Shown here: one piece after another, positions 17,028-24,387 of the stretch
Position numbering within the stretch: position 1 is the first letter of the stretch
Layout of the letters: each line of letters begins with the position of its first letter
NCBI GenBank assembly: GCA_030041435.1
Contig: JASHNW010000085.1
Span: 115,516 to 179,515, forward strand
DNA length: 64,000 nt
Reading direction: 5' to 3'
From: Acidobacteriaceae bacterium
Lineage (GTDB): Bacteria > Acidobacteriota > Terriglobia > Terriglobales > Acidobacteriaceae
The notes under the pieces: generated by a model
What the model saw: only the letters and a program-made list of their open reading frames with translations
The model's database searches: none
Told to the model about the DNA's origin: nothing
Program-made: the position numbers and the translations under genes

Positions 17028-17085
17028 GCTATGCATTTGATTCTAAAGTGCCTGGAGCTATCCACTTTGGAATCAAATGCATAGC
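17028..17085. other. Long inverted repeat, 23-bp stem with a single G.U-type mismatch
   Basis: Bases 17028-17050 (starting GCTATGCATTTGATTC) are complementary to 17063-17085 except for one wobble position, around a 12-base loop. It is AT-richer than its surroundings and stands alone, with no ORF. Candidates are a miniature mobile element, a structured small RNA, or a processed hairpin. No T-run follows directly. Confidence 0.65.
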
Positions 17086-17185
17086 TCTCCATGGGCACCC
17101 GTCAGATCCTTTAAATTCAAATGCTTGCACGATTTTCCCCGGAAGAACAGCAGCCTCTCCTTCCCCCCACAGGGGTCTTCAGGGC

Positions 17186-17213
17186 AAAAAAAGGGCCCCT
17201 CGGGTGAGGGGCC
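17186..17213 (-). terminator. Intrinsic terminator of the OmpA-like gene
   Basis: Read on the minus strand, GGCCCCTC-accc-GAGGGGCC forms an 8-bp stem followed by seven consecutive T residues. It lies about 50 bp beyond the OmpA-like stop codon. Confidence 0.85.
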
Positions 17214-17264
17214 AATCTGCCTTGGTTCTCTCGTTGTGTGAGAGCTCGGTTGCGCCTTTCCTCT

Positions 17265-18215
17265 TTACTGCTGGGGAACCGCTGGTTGCGACGCAGCACC
17301 CTGAGGGGAGGGCTGCGCGGAAGATGGCTGCGTCGCACCAATCGGTGAACCGCCGTTCGTGCCGGACGTGTTCAAGGCCGCTAAACTGTTTTCCATCAGA
17401 CTGATGCGAACCACGCTGCCGGGAGCGGCTGCTTCGCCGTTCTCGTCCAGCGGCGCGTTCCCCATCGCCACTTCATGAATCCGCCATACCGGAATCTGGT
17501 GCTCCACCAGATACCGCGATACCGCCTCTGCCATGCGCTGCGAGTGCACAATGCCCGCCGTGCCACGCACATTCGAGTAACCCTGGATTTCGACCACGTA
17601 ACCCTTCTGCCCCTGCATCTGGGTCACAACCTGATCCAGCGCATCCTGCGCCTTCTGGTTCAGCATGGTCTGCCCCGCCCGGAAGCGGATGTCGGTATTT
17701 GCCACCGGATGATACTGATCGAGGCCGCCGACCGTCTGTCCCAGCTGGTTCGTCTTGTCGGTCGCTGCCTGCGCCAGCTGCTGCGCCTGGCCGGCTGTTT
17801 GGCTGGCCTGCGCCGCAGTCTGGTTCGCCTGGTCGGCCGTCGACTGCGCTGCGCGGATCCCATTTTGCGCCCGCTGGTCCACGTCCTGAATGTCGTGTGC
17901 GTTCTTCGCCTGGAGCTCGTCCAGCTCGTTCAGCCGGTCCTTTACCGGATCCAGCTGCCGGTTCACCCACTTCTTGCGGGCGAACGGATTCATGTGTCCC
18001 CAGAAGCCCTCGTGCGGCTGCGTCGCCAGCGGAGGCTGCCCCGTTCCCGTCTCCGTCGTGGTCGCCTGGGTCTGCGTTTGTGGGTTGGTCGTCGCGCCCG
18101 TCTGCACCTGTGGCTGCTGTTGCTGCGCCATCGCCGGCAAACCGAGACTCGCTGCCACCAGCAGCGCCGCAATCGATCCGGGTGTTATTAGATGTTTCAT
18201 CGTTTTTTGACTCAT
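17265..18215 (-). CDS. OmpA-family outer-membrane/peptidoglycan-binding protein
   Basis: This protein of about 316 residues starts MSQKTMKHLITPGS; AAAGGA nine bases upstream decides this ATG against two earlier in-frame ones. A signal peptide ends near AMAQ. A Gln/Thr-rich linker is followed by a coiled coil rich in Ala-Gln-Thr heptads (about 100-165). The C-terminal OmpA-like domain (about 175-285) contains DIRFRAGQTML, VEIQGYSNVRG and a degenerate NxxLSxxRAxxV region (VHSQRMAEAVSRYLV), i.e. the peptidoglycan diaminopimelate-binding fold. It should tether envelope layers. A strong intrinsic terminator follows, so it is probably monocistronic. Confidence 0.82.
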   Translation of the reverse strand: MSQKTMKHLITPGSIAALLVAASLGLPAMAQQQQPQVQTGATTNPQTQTQATTTETGTGQPPLATQPHEGFWGHMNPFARKKWVNRQLDPVKDRLNELDELQAKNAHDIQDVDQRAQNGIRAAQSTADQANQTAAQASQTAGQAQQLAQAATDKTNQLGQTVGGLDQYHPVANTDIRFRAGQTMLNQKAQDALDQVVTQMQGQKGYVVEIQGYSNVRGTAGIVHSQRMAEAVSRYLVEHQIPVWRIHEVAMGNAPLDENGEAAAPGSVVRISLMENSLAALNTSGTNGGSPIGATQPSSAQPSPQGAASQPAVPQQ

Positions 18216-18494
18216 GGCTGGCATTCCTTTTGTATGTCTCTCGTTTTCGACTACTGTTGGGAACACACTCCGGAAGCTGCGCAGCATCCCGTTACGCGGA
18301 GAGATAATGCACTTGCCATGCCAAAGGCGCTGCGTCCCCGGGGCCACCGCCGTGAGAAGTCGCCAACTGTCTGATTTTGAGGGGATTATTTCGAGAGGAA
18401 CCGCTTGCCGGTGGCTCGATTCATCGAACCAGTAGCCTTACCGTCCCGGTTTGCCAGGAAATTTTTGCCTGGTCCCGCCGCAAATGACCATGCA

Positions 18495-19031
18495 CTATTT
18501 GCTGGTAACCTGGATGACCCGTATCTCCGGATAACTCTGGTCCCAGTCCCGCGGCACGCTGTCGAAGATCAGCCGAAAATCGCGCGTCTGCCCCGGCAAA
18601 ATCGGCGCAGCGCTCACCGGCTCGGTATCCACATACGGCTCCCGGGTGCGGATCAGGTTCAGCAGCATGGTCGACTTCTGCGCGATGGGCTCTGCATACC
18701 CGTGAAAGGCCACCTGTACCGTAATGCCGGTGACGGTCTTCGTCCCCTTGTTTGTAATCTGCCCATCAATATAGGTAGTCTGCCCGCCCACCATGCTCCC
18801 CGCCTGGCTCATCTTCACGCCGGTAATGGGCAGGTTCACGGCATAGGGATCGGCTGGCGCCAATCCCGCTCCGCCCGGATTCGACGGCGTATTCCGATGC
18901 CCGAACGCCACGATCAGCCCGAGCACAATCAGCACCACCCCGCCGGCAATCACCCACGGCAGCGTCGAGCGCGGCTCCTGCTCCTCCGGCCTCGGCGCAA
19001 ACATCCCCGGCTCTGGTCCCCCGGCGCTCAT
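18495..19031 (-). CDS. DUF2393-like membrane-anchored protein
   Basis: The protein has 178 residues. After a proline/glutamate-rich cytoplasmic tail there is one membrane helix (about 25-45, PWVIAGGVVLIVLGLIVAFG), then a beta-rich domain with YIDGQITNKGTKTVTGITVQ and a Pro-Gly-Gln-Thr-Arg segment near the end. This layout matches acidobacterial DUF2393 proteins, whose role is unknown; the beta-domain resembles FxLYD/NEAT-like repeats of envelope proteins. The ATG at 19031 is used because upstream codons in the frame belong to the antisense of the divergent neighbour. Confidence 0.65.
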   Translation of the reverse strand: MSAGGPEPGMFAPRPEEQEPRSTLPWVIAGGVVLIVLGLIVAFGHRNTPSNPGGAGLAPADPYAVNLPITGVKMSQAGSMVGGQTTYIDGQITNKGTKTVTGITVQVAFHGYAEPIAQKSTMLLNLIRTREPYVDTEPVSAAPILPGQTRDFRLIFDSVPRDWDQSYPEIRVIQVTSK

Positions 19032-19151
19032 CGTGCCGATTGTACAACCGCAGTCCGTTTGCTCGTTCGAACCAGATCGTCGTGATAGCCTGGAATCCAG
19101 CAAAACGGAGCTGCTGCGCTCCCGCCGCCCCTGAGTCAACAGGAATCGTCC

Positions 19152-19838
19152 ATGCGTCTCTCTCCGCGCTTCGGTTTCCGCATCGTTCTCGTCATCGTGG
19201 CCGTCGCCCTTCTCTGGTATCGGCTTTTGCCGCATCACCATGCCCGCCCCGCGGCCACCAGCGCAGTCACCGGCGCTGCTCCTGCCGCCGCTAACGATCT
19301 CTCCGTCACCAGCCCCCTCAATCAGCCCGGCGGCGGCCCCGTTCCCGCCGACGCCTACGCCATCTACTCGGCGCTCTATCAGGCCCCCATGAACGAGCCC
19401 CTGGTCTTCTCTCAGAACTCGATCACCGACATTCCCCAGGTCGGGACCAGCTGCCTCAAGCCTTCCACGCAGGAGGAGCGCGACTTGTCGGATGCCTTTA
19501 CCGTGGCCAATCGCCAAAGCCACCCGTGGGAACAGAAATTCTCCATTCCCCAGGGCTACAGCGTGCTTGCGCCTTCCGCGGTCAGCGCGGCGGAGTCCTG
19601 CCTGGCAGCCCACGACCACACCTCCGCGCAATGTGCGCCATACGCGCAGATCCGGCATGTGCGTTTCCTCGGCGTGCCTGGCCTCGACCGCACGCAGACC
19701 CACGCGCTGGTTTCCGTCATCCAGGACTGCGGCGCGGACTGCGGAGGCGGCGGCATTTTCGAAGTGGAGAAGTCCGGCAACACGTGGCAGCGCTCCGCCC
19801 CTTCGGACTTCACCAGCGACTGTAGCTGGATTTACTGA
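19152..19838 (+). CDS. Exported or membrane-anchored protein of unknown function
   Basis: I do not recognise this 228-residue protein. An N-terminal hydrophobic segment (about 9-26, FRIVLVIVAVALLWYRLL) is a signal anchor, followed by an Ala/Pro linker. The remainder is soluble with six or more cysteines, notably the C-terminal CGADCGGGGIFEVEKSGNTW motif that probably holds a disulfide. It is divergently arranged with the DUF2393-like gene (120-bp shared control region) and convergent with the DUF2339-like gene, whose stop is 18 bp away. Confidence 0.6.
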   Translation: MRLSPRFGFRIVLVIVAVALLWYRLLPHHHARPAATSAVTGAAPAAANDLSVTSPLNQPGGGPVPADAYAIYSALYQAPMNEPLVFSQNSITDIPQVGTSCLKPSTQEERDLSDAFTVANRQSHPWEQKFSIPQGYSVLAPSAVSAAESCLAAHDHTSAQCAPYAQIRHVRFLGVPGLDRTQTHALVSVIQDCGADCGGGGIFEVEKSGNTWQRSAPSDFTSDCSWIY

Positions 19839-19856
19839 GCGCAGCGGCTTTCACCG

Positions 19857-21578
19857 TCAGTGCGCCACTCTGTGCCGGCTGTGCAGCAGACGCGGCACCA
19901 GCAGCAGGGTCACGGCGTAGAGAAAGATGGAAGCCGCCGTAAATCCCAGGTGTCCGTGGCGCAGATCTTCGAACAACAGCTTGCACGCGATAAACCCAAC
20001 CGCCGCCCACGCCAGCCACACCAGTTCTCTGCGCTCCCACACCGAGCCGCCCCACGCGAGGCCGAGCGCCGTACCGCACGCGACCAGAGTGCGAATGACC
20101 GCCACGTGCTCGGCTCCCGGAGCAATCCCCATGGCCGTCATCCGCACCAGAGCCCAGACGAGCAGCGATGCTGTTCCTCCCACGGCCAGTGCTGCAAACA
20201 GCACCCGCGGAAGCCGATACCACCACGTCTTCCGCCCTGGTTCCCAGCCGGTGCGCCCCACGCCGGCATAGCAGAGGATCGCCGCAGCGCAAACCGCGGG
20301 CACGATCCAGCCTGGCGAGGCCGGCGTTGCCCCGGCCATCGCGTGAGCAACGCAGACGAACAGGCCCGACGCAACGGCAGATCCGGCCAGCAATGCGAGC
20401 CCGTGGAACTGCAGCGTGAACCGGGCCGTCCGGGTTCCAATCGCAGCAACGGCAACCGCGGCGACGCCGAACCACAGCGCCGCCCACTCTGCCGGCAGGC
20501 ACAGAAAGCTGCCCGCCAAAAGAAGCGCCAGGCTCCCCGTCGCGTACACGTGATAGTTGCGCTGCGCCTGCGTCCGGCTAAACCAGCCAAAGGTCACCGC
20601 ATATCCGGCAGCCGATGCGCCCAGGCACAGCACGCCCAGAATCACGGCGCCCGATTCCGACCAGAACGCCAGCAGTCCCCACACCGCCAGCAGGAAGGCG
20701 ACCAGCGTCTGCGCCGTCTCAAAGAAAGAAATGCCGTGCCGCAGCAGCATAGTCTGCACTGTGGCGCTGGCCGCGTAAACCAGCAGCAGAGCAGGCCCCA
20801 GGGCCAGCAGCCACGCCGCGCCCACGCCCGCATAGTTTTCGCGAGACGCGGCCGGGCTCGAGTAAATCCAGATCAGCGCGAACAGCGCGAAGTCCGCTGC
20901 CAGCGCCACCAGCGGCCTCACGCGCAGGGTGCGATGCCGTGCCGCAGCCACCTCGCCCACGATGGCCATCGCCAGCAGGGCTACGATGAATGGAACCATA
21001 TCCCGCGTGGCAATGGCCAGAACCACAGCGGCTATGCTGGCGGTCGAATCCGTCACCCACGCGACTGCTGCAAAGTGGCGCCGCCACGCGACGGCTGCAG
21101 CCACGATCACGTACGCGCCCAGAATGCCGGCCGTGACGCCATCAGGCAATGCGCGAAAGCGCAGAGTCAGCTCCCACAGCATGGGAACGAGGATGAGCGC
21201 CGACGTGAAAGCCCACGCCGGGCTGGCAAACCACGCCTTCGCCTGCGTCCTTGTCGCCGGAATGAGCCACAGGAACGCGTACAGGATGGCGACGACGACT
21301 ACCGGGGTCCGCGGCAGCACCGTCGATGCGGCCAGCGCGCGCAGCAGGTACGCTCCGGCGATGCCGAGCATGGCTTTGCCCAGCACAGAAAACACTCCGC
21401 CCCCCTGGGCCAGAGCGACGGCCTCGGCTGTTGGGGCCGCGGGCGCGGGCGACGCCACCCTCCCTATCACCGGCGGTTGCGCGTGCGCCTCCGTTGCATG
21501 TTCCAAAGCGGAGACACGTTGCTGCAGATCCGCCACATTGCGGGTCAGTTGCTCGACTGCATGCGAAAGGTCGTTCAT
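19857..21578 (-). CDS. Polytopic membrane protein, DUF2339-like
   Basis: This protein of about 573 residues begins with a short coiled coil (MNDLSHAVEQLTRNVADLQQ), a linker, then roughly 16-18 hydrophobic helices running to the C-terminus. This coiled-coil-plus-many-helices layout is that of DUF2339/DUF2157-type predicted membrane proteins; transport or lipid handling is often suggested, but no mechanism is known. Two starts are possible: GTG at 21587 (three codons longer) or ATG at 21578. AAAGG is better spaced for the ATG. It lies 33 bp downstream of the NrfD-like gene and may be part of that transcript. Confidence 0.65.
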   Translation of the reverse strand: MNDLSHAVEQLTRNVADLQQRVSALEHATEAHAQPPVIGRVASPAPAAPTAEAVALAQGGGVFSVLGKAMLGIAGAYLLRALAASTVLPRTPVVVVAILYAFLWLIPATRTQAKAWFASPAWAFTSALILVPMLWELTLRFRALPDGVTAGILGAYVIVAAAVAWRRHFAAVAWVTDSTASIAAVVLAIATRDMVPFIVALLAMAIVGEVAAARHRTLRVRPLVALAADFALFALIWIYSSPAASRENYAGVGAAWLLALGPALLLVYAASATVQTMLLRHGISFFETAQTLVAFLLAVWGLLAFWSESGAVILGVLCLGASAAGYAVTFGWFSRTQAQRNYHVYATGSLALLLAGSFLCLPAEWAALWFGVAAVAVAAIGTRTARFTLQFHGLALLAGSAVASGLFVCVAHAMAGATPASPGWIVPAVCAAAILCYAGVGRTGWEPGRKTWWYRLPRVLFAALAVGGTASLLVWALVRMTAMGIAPGAEHVAVIRTLVACGTALGLAWGGSVWERRELVWLAWAAVGFIACKLLFEDLRHGHLGFTAASIFLYAVTLLLVPRLLHSRHRVAH

Positions 21579-21620
21579 GGTCTTCACCGCCTTTGTGAAG
21601 ACTCGCTGAGGCGTGTGCGC

Positions 21621-22808
21621 TCAGTGCGCCGCGACCGCCTCGGGAATCGATGCGTGCTTTTTCTCCGGCCACGGCGGCAGAACCTTCATCAGCACCGCCA
21701 GAATCAGCAGCGGCAGAAGCGTGAGCCCAATTGCAACCAGCAGTCCTTCCCGCGTGGCCAGAGCCATTTTGTAGGTCGTGTACCCCAGAAAGCTCTTGGA
21801 GAACAGCTGCCCGCCGATCACCACGTTCCAGCGCATCGCCAGAATGCCCACCAGCGCCAGCGATCCGGAGACCGCGTAGATTTTCTTCCGCGTGGGCTCC
21901 GACAACTTCGTCACCTGCGCGACAAAGAGCAGCAGGATGGGCGCCAGCGTCCCCAGCAGGATCTGGAGAACAATCTGTGAGAAATAGAGCCTGGTGTGCA
22001 CCATAAAATCCAGGCTGCGAAACGACTCATCGGCCTCGTAAATGCGGTGGATCAGGTCCAGCATCTCCAGGCTGAAGTCGACGATGAAGATGTAGAAGAG
22101 ATAACTGGCCACAGTATCCACGCAGCGCATGTCGATGGGCTGTTTTCGCAGGCGCATCAACGCCATGTACAGCAGCATCACCGCCGCGATGCCCGACACC
22201 ATCGCCGAGAAGATGAAAACCACCGGCATCAGCGGCGACGACCACCATGGGTTCGCCTTGATCGACCCGAAAATGAACCCCACATACCCGTGCAGCAAAA
22301 ACGCCGACGGAATGCCGATCAGCGTCACCACCCAGCCCACCCGTTCGTCGATCGCCAGCGCCCTCTCGCTTACGTTCGCGGAGCCCAGCGTCATCGCCCA
22401 GTACATCCAGTGCTTCCATCCGGTCGTCGACTGCGACAACGCCACGATGTCCGCGCGAAAATCCAGCCAAATCTCGACGACCAGCACCGCCATCAGGTAC
22501 CACAGATAGACGAAGCCGAACATCGCCATGGCCGAGGTGCGATGCGGCGTCATATACATCTCGTACGAGCGCTCCGGATGCCCCAGGTGCAGCTGCAGCG
22601 GCAGCGGCGCCACGATCAGAAACGCCAGCGCCGTCAGCAGCGCCAGCCGGTAGGTCGGCTTCACCGCCTCCACGCGAAACACCCGCTCCAGCGACGCCAG
22701 AATAAAAGCCCCCGCCACCAGTCCGGTAATGAACGGATACAGCACGATGAGCACGCTCCAGTAGAGCGATACTTCGTTCGGATACATGAAGCCTTCCACG
22801 CCGGGCAT
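21621..22808 (-). CDS. NrfD/PsrC-family membrane subunit (quinone-interacting)
   Basis: The 395-residue protein has nine or ten membrane helices, the NrfD/PsrC fold that exchanges electrons with the quinone pool. Start MPGVEGFMYPNEVSLYW follows AAGGAG with good spacing; the long in-frame upstream extension is antisense of the FeS gene frame and is rejected. It is the last gene of a three-gene set (tetraheme cytochrome c, four-cluster ferredoxin, NrfD) separated by -4 and 26 bp. In such sets electrons pass between membrane quinol, FeS protein and cytochrome. No catalytic molybdopterin or nitrite reductase subunit is adjacent, so the terminal donor or acceptor is unknown. Confidence 0.88.
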   Translation of the reverse strand: MPGVEGFMYPNEVSLYWSVLIVLYPFITGLVAGAFILASLERVFRVEAVKPTYRLALLTALAFLIVAPLPLQLHLGHPERSYEMYMTPHRTSAMAMFGFVYLWYLMAVLVVEIWLDFRADIVALSQSTTGWKHWMYWAMTLGSANVSERALAIDERVGWVVTLIGIPSAFLLHGYVGFIFGSIKANPWWSSPLMPVVFIFSAMVSGIAAVMLLYMALMRLRKQPIDMRCVDTVASYLFYIFIVDFSLEMLDLIHRIYEADESFRSLDFMVHTRLYFSQIVLQILLGTLAPILLLFVAQVTKLSEPTRKKIYAVSGSLALVGILAMRWNVVIGGQLFSKSFLGYTTYKMALATREGLLVAIGLTLLPLLILAVLMKVLPPWPEKKHASIPEAVAAH

Positions 22809-22834
22809 AACCCTCTCCTTCCCGCTCCGCAACC

Positions 22835-23566
22835 CTATCGAACCGACCCGTCCAGGGCGTTGTAGAAAACCTTCGCGCCCGTTGCCATCTGCGGCTTCAG
22901 CACCTGCACGCTGTGTGTCTTGAGAAATGCGTGAATCGGATCCTTCGGATTCTTCAGGTCGGCCAGTTGCCGCGCGCCCGTGGGACACGCCTCGCAGCAT
23001 GCCGTCGTCAGGCCTTTCGTGATCCGGTGGTAGCAAAGCGTGCACTTGTCCGCGACCTTCTTCGTCGGGTGGATATACCGGCAGCCGTAGGGGCACGCCT
23101 GCACGCAATAAGCGCAGCCCAGGCAGTACTTCTGGTCGACCATCACCACGCCGTCCGGCGTAATGAACGTCGCCCCCACCGGACACACCTGCGTGCACGG
23201 CGAGTCTGCGCAGTGGTTGCAGAGCTTCGGAACGAAGAAGTATTTGCCTGCGTCCTCTTTCGCGACCGGAAATCCCTCTTTGCCGCCGTCCGGCGAAATC
23301 ACCTGCGGATTCTCGAGATTCCAGTCCGTCACGTGGTAGCGCTCCACCCACGTGCGGAAGAATCCGTCCGGCACATCGTTCTCCGCCTGGCAGGCGCGCA
23401 CGCAGTTCCCGCAGCCGATGCACTTCGGAATGTCGATCAACATGCTCCACCAGTGATCGGTCATGTTGTAGTTGGGCGCGGCTTCCGGCGTCCCGGCCAG
23501 CACCGACTCCCACGCCACCGCCGCCGCCGGCAGAAGAATCAGCAGTTGCCGTCGCGTGATGTTCAT
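22835..23566 (-). CDS. Four-[4Fe-4S] ferredoxin subunit (NrfC/PsrB/DmsB type), Tat-exported
   Basis: The 243-residue protein has a twin-arginine leader (ITRRQLLILLPAA), so it is exported folded with its clusters. Cysteine groups for four [4Fe-4S] clusters are visible: CIGCGNCVRAC, CNHCADSPCTQVCP, CLGCAYCVQACP, and CTLCYHR with CCEACP. This is the electron-wire subunit that sits on NrfD/PsrC. Its ATG overlaps the cytochrome stop (ATGA), giving translational coupling, and the NrfD gene follows after 26 bp. The assignment is very secure at family level; the partner oxidoreductase is not in the window. Confidence 0.92.
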   Translation of the reverse strand: MNITRRQLLILLPAAAVAWESVLAGTPEAAPNYNMTDHWWSMLIDIPKCIGCGNCVRACQAENDVPDGFFRTWVERYHVTDWNLENPQVISPDGGKEGFPVAKEDAGKYFFVPKLCNHCADSPCTQVCPVGATFITPDGVVMVDQKYCLGCAYCVQACPYGCRYIHPTKKVADKCTLCYHRITKGLTTACCEACPTGARQLADLKNPKDPIHAFLKTHSVQVLKPQMATGAKVFYNALDGSVR

Positions 23567-24060
23567 TTCGTCCCTCCCGCCGCACTCGCCGGCGCACTGG
23601 CCGATCCGATCGCCGGACTATGCGGCTGATGGCAGGTTTGGCACGGCACACCGCCGGAATGGTCCCCCGCATTCACCTGGGGAAAATCTTTCGGCCGCGC
23701 TGCGCTCGCTTCGTGGCAGCGCACGCACAGCACCGCGGTATCCGGCTTGCCGGGATCGACTGACGATGGATCGTCGGCGTGCTTCGCCTGCGGTCCGTGG
23801 CAGGCCTCGCAGTTCACCTGCGCATGCTTGCCGGCAGCTTTGGTCTGCGCCACATCGGTGTGGCAAGTCTCGCAGGTCTGGTGCCCGGCAAAGCGCGCCG
23901 GGTGAGCCGCAACCTCGGCAATCGCTGCGCCTCGATAGTGCCCGTACTCCCCAAACGTACGCGGGACGAGAAAGCTCCGAATGGTCAGAATGAACAGGGT
24001 CCCGAATGCAAACAGGCCCGCAAGGCGGAAGAGATGTCCAGCATCCCTGAATAGGCGCAT
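23563..24060 (-). CDS. Membrane-anchored tetraheme cytochrome c (NrfB/NapC-like)
   Basis: The 165-residue protein has one N-terminal membrane anchor (about 11-28) and four CxxCH heme-binding motifs at 63-67, 84-88, 112-116 and 140-144 (CETCH, CEACH, CVRCH, CQTCH). It should carry electrons on the outer face of the inner membrane, between the NrfD/FeS module and an external partner. Start MRLFRDAGHLFRLAG was preferred to an upstream extension that lacks a membrane-protein character. Heme attachment would need the Ccm system, whose ccmF-ccmH genes are divergently transcribed from 24388. Confidence 0.9.
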   Translation of the reverse strand: MRLFRDAGHLFRLAGLFAFGTLFILTIRSFLVPRTFGEYGHYRGAAIAEVAAHPARFAGHQTCETCHTDVAQTKAAGKHAQVNCEACHGPQAKHADDPSSVDPGKPDTAVLCVRCHEASAARPKDFPQVNAGDHSGGVPCQTCHQPHSPAIGSASAPASAAGGTK

Positions 24061-24272
24061 GACGCAACCTCTGAAGACGATCGTGCAGTTCCGGACGCTG
24101 CCGGGAACCGGACCGCTACAGTCCATTCAGGAGAAAAGCCACAACGGCTGTATGTGCTCGCGGTCACATTGGGTTGTGATCAGGCGATTGGCAGGTTACC
24201 GGAGTAAACCGGCCGCCACCCCCGCGGGCCACGCCACAACCTGGGCTTAGCACAGCCAAACGAGGCAAGCCC

Positions 24273-24288
24273 TGTGAGATTTGTCACA
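24273..24288. promoter_or_regulatory. CRP/FNR-family operator (TGTGA-N6-TCACA)
   Basis: TGTGA-GATTTG-TCACA is a perfect match to the symmetric CRP consensus. It lies in the 327-bp divergent region 24061-24387, 100 bp before the ccmF ATG and 213 bp from the cytochrome start. A CRP/FNR-type regulator (cAMP, oxygen or redox responsive) could coordinate cytochrome production and maturation. Nothing else in this gap was recognised. Confidence 0.6.
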
Positions 24289-24387
24289 TCCCCAACCTGC
24301 CCCTTACCCCGAAGATCGAATTGTCTTCGTTGCCCGCACCTGGTCCCCGGCCCCGAAAGTAGTGCGACAATCAGAAGGTAGATCCCT

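Noticed and set aside
22809..23672. In-frame N-terminal extension of the NrfD gene
   Set aside because: It is a shifted-frame reading of the FeS gene; NrfD has its own AAGGAG and ATG at 22808.
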